From JACKNG01 sp050184115 (GTDB lineage Bacteria; Pseudomonadota; Gammaproteobacteria; Ga0077536), in the NCBI GenBank assembly GCA_050184115.1, contig JBFXAQ010000002.1, positions 532,661-596,660 of the forward strand: a stretch of 64,000 nucleotides of DNA. Direction: 5' to 3'. The translations under genes were made by a program, and so were the position numbers. Under the pieces are notes generated by a model. It was not told the DNA's origin. It saw nothing but the letters and a program-made list of their open reading frames with translations, and searched no databases. Positions 56,408-64,000 of the stretch are shown here, one piece after another. Each line of letters starts with the position of its first letter. Position 1 is the stretch's first letter.

Positions 56408-56546
56408 GCGCCGACCGTACGCGCCTGACACGGCTATCGCACCAGTCCTGCAAAAAATATTCCCGGCAAAGCCGCCGTCTCGATTAAAATCGGCCGACCG
56501 CGCGCGCCGCGCGCCCCCCAGCCACTGCCCACCCGACGGAGATCCA

Positions 56547-58265
56547 GTGTCCGAAAAAGTCCTCACCGACGTCTGTTTCGAAAACTTCGCGTTACATCCC
56601 CAGTTGCTCAAGGGTCTGGAAGAGGCGGGTTTCGTCCGCTGCACACCGATCCAGGCCATGACCCTGCCGCTCACCCTCGAGCGCAAGGACGTCGCCGGCC
56701 AGGCCCAGACCGGCACCGGCAAGACCGCCGCTTTCCTGGTCGCGCTGTACAACCGCCTGCTAACCCAGGACGCGCTGCCGCAGCGACGGGCCGAAGACCC
56801 GCGCGCGGTGATTCTCGCGCCGACGCGTGAGCTCGCCGTCCAGATCGAAAAAGACGCCCACCAGATCGGCGCCCACACGGGGCTGCGCCTCGCCCTCATC
56901 TACGGCGGCGTCGACTACGACAAGCAGCGCGCGGCGCTGGAAACCGGCGTCGACGTCGTCATCGCCACGCCCGGCCGGCTGATCGATTTCCTCAAGCAGG
57001 GCACGGTCAGCTTCCAGGCCATCGAGATGATGGTGCTCGACGAGGCCGACCGCATGTTCGAGCTCGGCTTCATCAAGGACATCCGCTACATCATCCGGCG
57101 CATGCCGGGGGCGAGCGAGCGCCAGAACCTGCTGTTCTCGGCGACCTTGAGCCACCGCGTGCTCGAACTCGCCTACGAGCACATGAACGACCCGGAGAAG
57201 CTGGTCGTCGAGAGCGACAGCATCACCGCCGCCAATGTGCGCCAGGCGGTGTACTTTCCGGCGCGCGAGGAGAAGCTGCCGCTGCTGCTCGGCCTGCTGG
57301 CGCAGACCGAGACCGATCGCAGCATGGTCTTCGTCAACACCAAGGCCGCCTGCGAGCGCGTCGCGCTCACGCTCGAGCGTGCCGGCTACAAGGTCGGCGT
57401 GCTGTCCGGCGACGTGCCGCAGAAGAAGCGCGAGACCCTGCTCGGCCGCTTCGTGCGCGGCGAACTCAACTTCCTCGTCGCCACCGACGTCGCCGCGCGC
57501 GGCCTGCACATCCCGGCCGTCAGTCACGTCTACAACTTCGACCTGCCGTTCGATGCCGAGGACTACGTCCATCGCATCGGCCGCACCGCGCGCCTCGGCG
57601 CCGAGGGCGACGCCATCAGCTTCGCCTGCGACGAGTACGCCATGAGCCTGCCGGACATCGAGGCCTACATCGAGCAGAAGATCCCGGTCGAGTCGATCAA
57701 TCCCGAAATCCTCGCCCCGCTGCCGCCACGGCGGCCCCGCGGCGAGGGCGGCGACAGTATCGTCGAGGACGCCATGGCCGACGCCGCCGAGACGCGGCGC
57801 AAACGGCGCGAACGCGATCGCCGCGACGGCGACCGCGGCGGCCGTGGCGAGCGCCCACGCAGCGGTTCGCGGAGCGATGGCCGTCGTGACGGCGGCGAGC
57901 GCGGGCGGCGACGCAGTGGCCCTGGGCAGGACGAGCGGCCGCGCGCGGAACGCTCGTCCGAGGCCGGCGCCGGCGAGGCAATGTCCACCACCGAGTCTCC
58001 GGCACCGACCCGCCCGGCGCGCGAACAAGGCATCCCCGGCGACGCACCGGCCAAGCGCCGCCGGCGCGGCCGTGGCCGCCGTCGTCCGCAAGGAGAGGAA
58101 GCCGGCGGCGCCACCGCCGAAGGGCGCCAGGACAAGGACCGCACGTCACACGCAACGGTGGCGCCGGAAGCCACCGGCAAGCCGACGCCCAAGCTGTCGA
58201 TGCGCATCAAGCAGTCGTTCCGCTCGCTCGCCAAGCGTTTCGGCTTTTCCGGCCCGCGCGGCTGA
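56547..58265 (+). CDS. rhlB: DEAD-box RNA helicase RhlB
   Basis: A 572-residue ATP-dependent RNA helicase of the RNA degradosome. In order: Q motif FENFALHPQLLKGL, Walker A AQTGTGKTAAF, PTRELAVQI, VLDEADRMFELGF, SAT and HRIGRTAR. A 190-residue Arg/Gly-rich tail follows, longer than in E. coli RhlB, likely binding RNA or RNase E. The start is GTG at 56547 with GGAG five bases upstream. The frame open further left lacks a start signal. Confidence 0.92.
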   Translation: MSEKVLTDVCFENFALHPQLLKGLEEAGFVRCTPIQAMTLPLTLERKDVAGQAQTGTGKTAAFLVALYNRLLTQDALPQRRAEDPRAVILAPTRELAVQIEKDAHQIGAHTGLRLALIYGGVDYDKQRAALETGVDVVIATPGRLIDFLKQGTVSFQAIEMMVLDEADRMFELGFIKDIRYIIRRMPGASERQNLLFSATLSHRVLELAYEHMNDPEKLVVESDSITAANVRQAVYFPAREEKLPLLLGLLAQTETDRSMVFVNTKAACERVALTLERAGYKVGVLSGDVPQKKRETLLGRFVRGELNFLVATDVAARGLHIPAVSHVYNFDLPFDAEDYVHRIGRTARLGAEGDAISFACDEYAMSLPDIEAYIEQKIPVESINPEILAPLPPRRPRGEGGDSIVEDAMADAAETRRKRRERDRRDGDRGGRGERPRSGSRSDGRRDGGERGRRRSGPGQDERPRAERSSEAGAGEAMSTTESPAPTRPAREQGIPGDAPAKRRRRGRGRRRPQGEEAGGATAEGRQDKDRTSHATVAPEATGKPTPKLSMRIKQSFRSLAKRFGFSGPRG

Positions 58266-58303
58266 ACGTTGCCGCGAGCCGCCCCCCCGGGAGGAGCAAC
58301 TTC

Positions 58304-58762
58304 ATGACACTGCCCGCAAACGGCGCCACGGCCCCCGCTTTCAACCTGCCCAACCAGGACGGCATCACCGTCAGCCTGAGCGACTTCAGCGGGCGCCGCG
58401 TCCTGCTGTGGTGGTATCCCAAGGCCGATACTCCCGGGTGAACCATCGAAGGCCAGGGGTTCCGTGATCGAATCCCCGACTTCGAACGAGAAAACACCGT
58501 CGTCCTCGGCGTGAGCAGCGATGCGCCGGCCGCCAACGCCGCCTTTCGCGCCAAGTTCGACTTCCCCTACGACCTGCTCAGCGATTGCGATCTCGCCATG
58601 TCAGCGGCCTACGGCGCCGCTGCCCCCGGCGCCGCCCGCGCCAGCCGGGTCTCGGTGCTGATCGGAACCGACGGCCGCGTGTTGCGCAGCTATGCCACGG
58701 TCAAGCCGGGCGATCATCCCGCCGAGGTCCTGGCCGATCTGGCCGGTCTGTCCGAACAGTAA
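58304..58762 (+). CDS. Selenocysteine-containing PrxQ/Bcp peroxiredoxin (TGA at codon 46)
   Basis: A 152-residue peroxiredoxin that reduces peroxides. Codon 46 (58439-58441) is TGA, placed exactly where the family has its peroxidatic Cys: PKADTPG-U-TIEGQGFRD compared with the usual DTPGCTKE. The frame continues intact to TAA, with conserved downstream blocks (LGVSSDAP, FDFPYDLLSD, RVSVLIGTDGRV). A hairpin at 58456-58477 follows the TGA at SECIS distance. There is no Cys five residues after the TGA. A Cys in LLSDCDLAM may resolve instead. GGGAGGAG precedes the ATG by seven bases. The alternative, a nonsense mutation, is less likely. selA, selB, selC and selD are not in the window. Confidence 0.82.
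58456..58477 (+). promoter_or_regulatory. SECIS-like hairpin of the selenoprotein gene
   Basis: GGGGTTC pairs with GAATCCCC (one bulged T on the 3' side). The apical loop CGTGATC contains G-T and begins 22 bases after the TGA. Position, short upper stem, bulged U and G/U loop match the bacterial SECIS type read by SelB. The sequence also stays in frame as coding DNA. Confidence 0.65.
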
Positions 58763-58844
58763 GGTTCGGCGCCGGCCAGCCGCTACAGGCCGAGGTGACG
58801 GCGTCCCGGGAACAGGGGCGTTGCTAGCGGAGGAGAAACACGAC

Positions 58845-59636
58845 ATGGCTGGAACAGCCACCAAGCCGGTGCAGGGGAGCCTCGAGCACGAACCCGTCTT
58901 CGTCTTCGGCACCGATCTCGCCGGTCAGCACCAGGGCGAGAGCGCGGTGATGGCGACCAAGATCTTCGGCGCCGAGCCGGGCAAGGCAAGTGGACCGAGC
59001 GGGCACGCCTATGCCGTCCCCTGCCGCAACAGCGCCGGAGAACTGCTGCCGCCGCAGGTCATCGGCAACTACGTCGACTCGTTCCTGGCCTACGCCCAGG
59101 CGCACCCGCACACGCTGTTCCATGTCGCCCGCTTCGCATGCAAGGCCAACGCCCACGACGACGCCACCCTCGCGCCGCTTTTCGCCAAGGCGCCCGCCAA
59201 CTGCCTGCTGCCGGGCCTGTGGACGGCCCGCCTCAATGCGAAGCAGCCGGCGCGCCTGCTCATCTTCGACGCCGGCGCCCATCTGCGTCAGGAGTCTTGG
59301 CAGGCCAGCCTGAAGGAATATCTCGCGCTCAACGTGCCGTTGTGGAACGTCAGCGCAGTCGAAATCGTCACCGTCGGCGCCGCACGCACCGTCGTCGCCA
59401 ACGACGCCGCGGCCAAGGCGCTCGGACTCAAGCACCGCGTGTTCGGTCCCAACGAAGCTGCCTATGGCCGTGACGCCATGCTGGTCGCCGAGTCCAAGGC
59501 GATCTGGTACGCGACCCACCTGCTCAGCATCCTCGACTTCGAGCAGACCGCGCAGCCGCAGCAGGTACGCATGCTCGGTGCCGCCGCGCGCAACGGGCTG
59601 GTCATCGACCAGTTGAGTGCCAAACAGGGCGGCTGA
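58845..59636 (+). CDS. Protein of unknown function, macrodomain-like FVFGTD family
   Basis: A 263-residue soluble protein. The first half carries VFVFGTDLAGQHQGESAVMA, SGHAYAVPCRNSAGELLP and NCLLPGLW, the pattern of a widespread phage/bacterial family that resembles macrodomains and may bind ADP-ribose-like ligands. The second half (from about residue 140) has no recognisable motif and appears as an added domain. The ATG follows GCGGAGGAG. It lies 82 nt after the selenoprotein gene. Role unknown. Confidence 0.65.
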   Translation: MAGTATKPVQGSLEHEPVFVFGTDLAGQHQGESAVMATKIFGAEPGKASGPSGHAYAVPCRNSAGELLPPQVIGNYVDSFLAYAQAHPHTLFHVARFACKANAHDDATLAPLFAKAPANCLLPGLWTARLNAKQPARLLIFDAGAHLRQESWQASLKEYLALNVPLWNVSAVEIVTVGAARTVVANDAAAKALGLKHRVFGPNEAAYGRDAMLVAESKAIWYATHLLSILDFEQTAQPQQVRMLGAAARNGLVIDQLSAKQGG

Positions 59637-59711
59637 TCTGCCCGCTCGCTGGCTCGCCGCGCGGCGGTCCGCAACGGCATACTGCGCGCGTTGCACCGTG
59701 CGTCACCATCG

Positions 59712-60776
59712 ATGAAGACCGAAACCCTGCTGCCGCTGGGCAAGCTCGATCCCGGGCTCGCCGTACCCGAGTCGCCACTCGACCTCGCTGCCGTGCCACG
59801 TGAGGCCGGCGTGATCGACGACCTCGGCTACCACGGCCTGCTCATGGAGGAAACCAAGGACGATCCCTTTGCCGTGCTCGCGGTCGCCGCCACGGCGACC
59901 CGACGCGTGCACCTCGGCACTTCGGTCGCCATCGCTTTCGCGCGCAGTCCCTACGTCACGGCGATGTCCGCCTGGACGCTGCAGAAGCTGTCCGGCGGAC
60001 GCTTCGAACTCGGGCTCGGCTCGCAGGTGCGTGGCCACGTGCGGCGGCGCTTCGGCATGGACTGGCACTCGCCCGGACCCTGGATGCGCGACTACGTGCG
60101 CGCCGTGCGCGCCATCTGGCATGCCTGGCAGAACGAAACGCGGCTCGACTTCGACAGCCCGCGCTACAGGCTCGATCTCTCGGTACCGCTGTTCACGCCC
60201 GCGCCGCTCGAACATCCGGACATTCCCATCCTCGTCGCCGCGGTCAATCCGTACATGGCCGGCGTTGCCGCCGAAGTCGCCGACGGGGTACGTCTGCACC
60301 CGGTCTGCTCACCGCGCTATATCGCCGAGGTCATCCGCCCGGCGGTGGCGGCGAAGCGGCTGGACGGACGCCGCTTCGAACTCTGCCTCAAACCCCTCAT
60401 CGCCAGCGCTGGCGATTCGCAGACGCTTGCGCGGCGCACCGAGATCGCGCGTCAGCGTCTTGCCTTCTACGTCAGCACACCGGCTTACCGGCTGCCCTTC
60501 GAGCGCGCCGGACTCGGCGACCTCGCCGCCGAGCTGGCGCAGTTGTCGAAGCAACAGCGCTGGACGGAGATGGCGCGTCGCATCAACGACGACGTGCTCC
60601 ACGAATGGGTGGTAGCCGCACCCTATGACACGCTCGCGGCAACCCTGCTCGCGCGCTACGGCGCGCTCGTCGATCGGGTCGAGGTGAGCATCCCCCTCGC
60701 CGGGCCGGACGATCACGCCATGCTCGCCGCCATCCTCGACGAACTCGCGCGCGCCCCTGCCGCGCCGGCGGCCTGA
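59712..60776 (+). CDS. LLM-class (F420-dependent-like) oxidoreductase
   Basis: A 354-residue TIM-barrel protein of the luciferase-like monooxygenase superfamily. It has GYHGLLMEETKDDPFAVLA near residue 40, GTSVAIAFARSP and LSGGRFELGLGSQVRGHVRRRFG around residue 95. This matches the F420-dependent LLM subgroup (TIGR03617 type) rather than FMN-only enzymes. Cofactor choice cannot be proven. Substrate unknown. It converges with the PuuD-like gene. Confidence 0.82.
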   Translation: MKTETLLPLGKLDPGLAVPESPLDLAAVPREAGVIDDLGYHGLLMEETKDDPFAVLAVAATATRRVHLGTSVAIAFARSPYVTAMSAWTLQKLSGGRFELGLGSQVRGHVRRRFGMDWHSPGPWMRDYVRAVRAIWHAWQNETRLDFDSPRYRLDLSVPLFTPAPLEHPDIPILVAAVNPYMAGVAAEVADGVRLHPVCSPRYIAEVIRPAVAAKRLDGRRFELCLKPLIASAGDSQTLARRTEIARQRLAFYVSTPAYRLPFERAGLGDLAAELAQLSKQQRWTEMARRINDDVLHEWVVAAPYDTLAATLLARYGALVDRVEVSIPLAGPDDHAMLAAILDELARAPAAPAA

Positions 60777-60807
60777 AGCGGCACGCCCACCGACTGGACC
60801 GGCGCCC

Positions 60808-60839
60808 CAAAAAGAGAAGCCCGACCAGGGCCGGGCTTC
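60808..60839 (-). terminator. Rho-independent terminator of the PuuD-like gene
   Basis: Leftward GAAGCCCG...CGGGCTTC forms an eight-base stem followed by TCTTTTTGG. It lies 24 nt beyond the stop at 60863. On the other strand it lacks a T-run, so it serves mainly the leftward gene. Confidence 0.8.
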
Positions 60840-60862
60840 GCGTCGCCACCCGCGCGGGTGAC

Positions 60863-61447
60863 TCAGAACGGCAGGCTGTGCGCGTGACCGACCATGCACA
60901 TCAACATCGGGATCGACAGCAGGGTGTTGGTGCGCGACGCCATGAGGGCGACCACGCGCGCGCTGGCCTTCTCCTCGTCCGTGGCCTGCACGATGCCGAG
61001 GATCTTCTTCTGGTTCGGCCAGATCAGCACCCACACGTTGAACAGCATGATGGTCCCGAGCCACGCGCCGAGGCCGATGATCTGCACCCCGGGCTCGAAG
61101 GTGAACGCGTTGAGGATGCCGACGTCCATGACCTCCAGTGCCGACGCACCGGTCAGCCAGGTCGCCAGCGCACCCCAGCGGAACCACAGCAGCGCGCGCG
61201 GCGCGACGTACTTGTTGATCGCGGCCGGCCCCGGGCCGTCCTTGTCCGCCGTCGCCGCGGCCACCGCCGGCACCTGGACGAAATTGAAGTAGTACAAGAG
61301 ACCAATCCAGATCACGCCGGCGAAGACATGCAGCCAGACGGTCAGTGACCAGAGATTGAACGTGCCTTCGCCGAGCGCGGCGATGACGATGATGGCGACG
61401 ACAAAGCCCGCGGCGATCGTGCCGGAAACCGATTTCAATGGATTCAT
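60863..61447 (-). CDS. PuuD-like membrane protein (urate oxidase N-terminal family)
   Basis: A 194-residue inner-membrane protein with four or five helices. The blocks WLHVFAGVIWIGLLYYFNF, VAPRALLWFRWGALATWLTG and a final HAHSLPF match the membrane domain of urate hydroxylase PuuD (Urate_ox_N). The cytochrome c domain of full PuuD is absent, as in many short homologues, so urate oxidation is uncertain. A linked nitrogen role is possible given the urea genes, but they are 9 kb away. Confidence 0.78.
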   Translation of the reverse strand: MNPLKSVSGTIAAGFVVAIIVIAALGEGTFNLWSLTVWLHVFAGVIWIGLLYYFNFVQVPAVAAATADKDGPGPAAINKYVAPRALLWFRWGALATWLTGASALEVMDVGILNAFTFEPGVQIIGLGAWLGTIMLFNVWVLIWPNQKKILGIVQATDEEKASARVVALMASRTNTLLSIPMLMCMVGHAHSLPF

Positions 61448-61658
61448 GGCTCCCCCTCTTTGTTATTGGCAAGCGAACGATGGGGCGGAATGATATCACC
61501 CTGTTCCGGCCTGGCGACCGCGGCGGCAGCGCGCAAAAACCACATCACCGATCCAGTTTTTTCGTTACATGGCATTCCAACGATTACCAAGTGCGGGGCC
61601 CCGGTAGCCGGCCCACGCGTCTCGCGCGTACATTGTCCGCCGGGACCGGAGGCAGCTG

Positions 61659-62537
61659 ATGTGGAGTGAACGCAGGCTGTGGCTGGCACGGACGGTACAG
61701 CGCTTCTTCGCGGGCCGGATCGCGCGGCTCGCATACGTCGCGCGGTGCGCGAAATTGCTGCTCGTGGCGGCGATCGTCGTTCCGATCACGCTGACGTTGC
61801 TGGCTATCCTCGCTTCGCACGTATGGCCCGACATCAAGAACGGGGCAGTGGCCACGAGCAGTCTTCTCATCGGGGGCGCTTTCACCGCGGCCGGTGCGCT
61901 GGCGCTGCGCGCGACGGCGCAACGCCTGCACGACATCGGGCGCGACCCGCGCTGGCTCGTGCCACTACTCGTGCTCGTGGTGCCAGCCGGCTTCGTGCCA
62001 TGGGGATGGGTCCTCCCCGCGCTGGCCTGGCTCGCGCTCGCGCTGTGGCCAGGCGATGCCGATCTCAATCAGCATGGTCCGCCACCCCCCGCCGGCAAAC
62101 CCGGCATCGTGTGGATTCTCAGCGCGGTCATCCTCCTCATCTCGATCATGGCCGTCGGCGTTCACATCCAGGAGCAGATCGAACAGCGGGCCCGTGCCAT
62201 CAAAGGCTATTTCTGGGGCCTCGAGCAACGCACCGCGGTGGAGACTTTCTACCGCGCCCATGGCCGTTTCCCTTCCAGCAATGCTGAAGCAGGCTTAACC
62301 GAACCGGGCGAAGTCCGCGCCAAATTCGTCGATGCGCTCACGATCGGTCCGGGTGGGGTATTGACGTTGCGCTACGCGAACCACCCGCGCCTGCCATCCA
62401 ACGCTTACGGCCGCACGCTCGTGATGACGCCGGCAGTGACAAAACAGGGCGGCGAGGCCATGGCGGCGGCTATCACCTGGGATTGCCGCGGCGGCGATTT
62501 GCCGCAGACCCTGCGCCACGCCGCCTGCCGGGAGTGA
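61659..62537 (+). CDS. DUF805 membrane protein fused to a pilin-like domain
   Basis: A 292-residue protein. The first 140 residues are a DUF805 domain (FAGRIARLAYVARC, QRLHDIGRDPRWLV, ALWPGDADLNQHG). A separate hydrophobic helix (WILSAVILLISIMAVGV) is followed by a short globular part with EQRTAVETFYRAHGRFPSSN and two C-terminal Cys residues, as in type IV pilins. This is the pattern of pilin-like accessory proteins. The ATG at 61659 follows CGGAGG. Confidence 0.72.
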   Translation: MWSERRLWLARTVQRFFAGRIARLAYVARCAKLLLVAAIVVPITLTLLAILASHVWPDIKNGAVATSSLLIGGAFTAAGALALRATAQRLHDIGRDPRWLVPLLVLVVPAGFVPWGWVLPALAWLALALWPGDADLNQHGPPPPAGKPGIVWILSAVILLISIMAVGVHIQEQIEQRARAIKGYFWGLEQRTAVETFYRAHGRFPSSNAEAGLTEPGEVRAKFVDALTIGPGGVLTLRYANHPRLPSNAYGRTLVMTPAVTKQGGEAMAAAITWDCRGGDLPQTLRHAACRE

Positions 62538-62562
62538 CCGCGTCGGGCCGTCGCGCAGGCCC

Positions 62563-63768
62563 TCACGCCACCTCCACGCCGATCACCAGGGCCATCGCCG
62601 TGTCACCGGCGGCGCAGCCGGAGAACAAGCCGCGACCGCCGCCGCGCAACGCCAGCTCCTCGATCAGTTCGATGATCGCGCGCGTTCCGGTCGGCGCCTG
62701 TGGATGCCCCCAGATCAGCGAGCAGCCGTAGTTGTTCATGCGTTCCCACGGGAAACCGGTGGCGCGTGAGAAGACGATGTCGTTGACCGCGAACGGGTTG
62801 TGCGTCTTGACTGCCGCGATGTCGGCAATCGCGAGCCCGGCCTGGGCCAGCGCGACCGACGCCGCCGGCACCACCGCTTCGGGCATGTACGCGGGCGCGA
62901 CACGCGCCTGGCCGAAGCCGAGCAGTTTCACGCGCACGTTGGCATCGGCACTGAGTTCACGCGCACGGGCCGGCGTCGTCACCACCAGCGCCGCGTTGCC
63001 GTCGGCAGGATGCGTCTGGCCGGCGAAGGTCACCGTGCCGCCGGCGCGTACCGGCTGCAGGCGCACCAGCGCCTCGGCCGAAGTCGGTGTCACGCCGACA
63101 TCGCCCGCGATGGTCTCGACGGTCTTGTCTAAGCGCGGGCGCGGCACGTCGAACGGCAGGCGCATGTAGCGCTTCTGGAACGCACGGTCGTCAGTCAGCG
63201 CGTCCAGGTACTGCTCGTAGCGGCGCAGCACCACCTCGTGCTGCAAGGCGGTGGAGATGCCATGTTTGGCCGCCACGTTCTCGGCCGTCTCGATCATGGC
63301 GTGACCGCCATTGGGATCGCAGGCGAAGTTGTCGAGCACCCAGTTCTCGGTGCTACCCGTACCGCCCATGCCGCCGGGTTCAGGGTAGTACAGGTGCGCG
63401 CCGTTCGATGTGCGGTCGGCCGTGACGACCAGCGCCGTCGTCGCCAGACCGAGCGCGATTTCGCTGGCCGCCGTCGCGATCGCACGCACGCCGGTGGCAC
63501 AGGCCTGTGCCACGGTCGGTCCCGAAATGCCGCCCAGGCCCGCCAGCGACATCAGCCATGGCGCGCCATAGAAACTGTGCTGTTGCGGAATGGTAGTACC
63601 CAGCACGGCGAAATCGAAGGCATCGTGCGGCAACCGGCGCCGCGCGATCTCCGCGCGCGCGACATGGGCGGCGAACTGCAATGCGTGCAGGTGCTGCAAG
63701 CTCGTCTGCCATTTGCAGAATGGCGTCGACCACCAGGCGCCGTAGGGAATCTCCACTGGCACACGCAT
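62563..63768 (-). CDS. Thiolase-family protein
   Basis: A 401-residue thiolase-fold enzyme that would cleave or condense 3-ketoacyl-CoA. The nucleophilic Cys is in AQACATGVRAI, the catalytic His in KTHNPFAVNDI, and a C-terminal Cys in FSGCAAGDTAMALV, so the triad is complete. Other blocks (GPTVAQACATG, NYGCSLIWGHPQAPTG) fit the bacterial acetyl-CoA acetyltransferase group. The start ATG at 63768 follows a purine-rich AGGGAGGG region. The substrate chain is unknown. Confidence 0.85.
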   Translation of the reverse strand: MRVPVEIPYGAWWSTPFCKWQTSLQHLHALQFAAHVARAEIARRRLPHDAFDFAVLGTTIPQQHSFYGAPWLMSLAGLGGISGPTVAQACATGVRAIATAASEIALGLATTALVVTADRTSNGAHLYYPEPGGMGGTGSTENWVLDNFACDPNGGHAMIETAENVAAKHGISTALQHEVVLRRYEQYLDALTDDRAFQKRYMRLPFDVPRPRLDKTVETIAGDVGVTPTSAEALVRLQPVRAGGTVTFAGQTHPADGNAALVVTTPARARELSADANVRVKLLGFGQARVAPAYMPEAVVPAASVALAQAGLAIADIAAVKTHNPFAVNDIVFSRATGFPWERMNNYGCSLIWGHPQAPTGTRAIIELIEELALRGGGRGLFSGCAAGDTAMALVIGVEVA

Positions 63769-63935
63769 CTCGTCGTCCCTCCCCTTGCCGTTGCATGGTC
63801 GCGGCACCTTGCATCCTCGCCGCCGACCGGGCGCCGAGTATCGCACGCCGCTGCGTCCACCCGTGGCGCGCGCGGGGGTTGTGTCCGTCAAGTTGTGCAA
63901 AAGTGTGGTCATGGCCGAGGTCAGGGTGATGGGAC

Positions 63936-64000
63936 TCAAGCGGCCTGCCGCAAGAGCTCCTTTTTCTGCTCTTTGAGCAAATCCATGTTCAGGTAGCGGT
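63936..64000 (-). CDS. 3' end of a leftward gene cut by the window edge
   Basis: The last 65 bases read leftward as RYLNMDLLKEQKKELLRQAA followed by TGA. The frame stays open to the edge, so at least 20 residues of a longer protein are present. The basic, helical ending is seen in some transposases and DNA-binding proteins, but no family can be named from this fragment. Confidence 0.5.
   Translation of the reverse strand, partial: RYLNMDLLKEQKKELLRQAA

Noticed and set aside
56478..56492. CGATT-AA-AATCG palindrome before rhlB
   Set aside because: Too short, and with no second copy, to call an operator or terminator with confidence.
58511..58762. Short stand-alone ORF starting MSSDAPAANAAF
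   Set aside because: It is the 3' part of the peroxiredoxin frame after the TGA. It begins inside a conserved strand and has no ribosome site of its own.

Overview
The window is GC-rich, densely packed DNA from a free-living, metabolically versatile bacterium. Gene content (RhlB-type DEAD-box helicase, class II fumarase, PEP carboxylase, urt/ure and fmd gene sets, sigma-54-type promoters, REP-like hairpins) points to Pseudomonadota, most likely Gammaproteobacteria. That placement is inference. No rRNA, tRNA or CRISPR array was seen.

1-28.5 kb is catabolic and central metabolism. It holds a Baeyer-Villiger monooxygenase, PEP carboxylase, fumarase C, a UbiA-type prenyltransferase, a molybdopterin oxidoreductase with a GlcG/HbpS protein, an extradiol dioxygenase plus FAH-family hydrolase pair, and an acetoacetyl-CoA synthetase. 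A seven-gene leftward operon (28504 to 20563) encodes two SDRs, two GST-like proteins and three subunits that match an acetone/ketone carboxylase in size and order. With the synthetase 1.5 kb away, a ketone -> beta-keto acid -> CoA-ester route is plausible.

30-51.5 kb is a 22-kb nitrogen-scavenging block, all leftward. The amide part is fmdA (formamidase), fmdB, a small recombinase-domain protein and a five-gene Urt/Fmd-type ABC transporter closed by a terminator. The urea part is an outer-membrane porin, a second full urtABCDE set, a nickel permease, ureDABCEFG and a coupled exported protein. I find sigma-54-type sequences (GG-N10-GC) before fmdA, the amide-transporter urtA, the porin and urtB. 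The first three also share a TGCAC(T/C)A box 65-66 nt upstream of the -24 GG, which fits NtrC-type control.

52-64 kb holds a four-gene envelope operon of unknown role (DUF1302-like, DUF1329-like, a His/Met-rich lipoprotein, a DUF5667-like protein) and rhlB. Next comes a PrxQ/Bcp peroxiredoxin with an in-frame TGA exactly at the peroxidatic cysteine and a SECIS-like hairpin just downstream. This probable selenoprotein would be split or missed by standard gene calling and is the most striking item here. A macrodomain-like unknown protein, an F420-type oxidoreductase, a PuuD-type membrane protein, a DUF805/pilin-like fusion and a thiolase follow. The window ends inside a leftward gene.

Short hairpin repeats with GGGGACA-type ends lie at 9109, 17001 and 29500, and a 180-bp palindromic MITE-like element at 6430.
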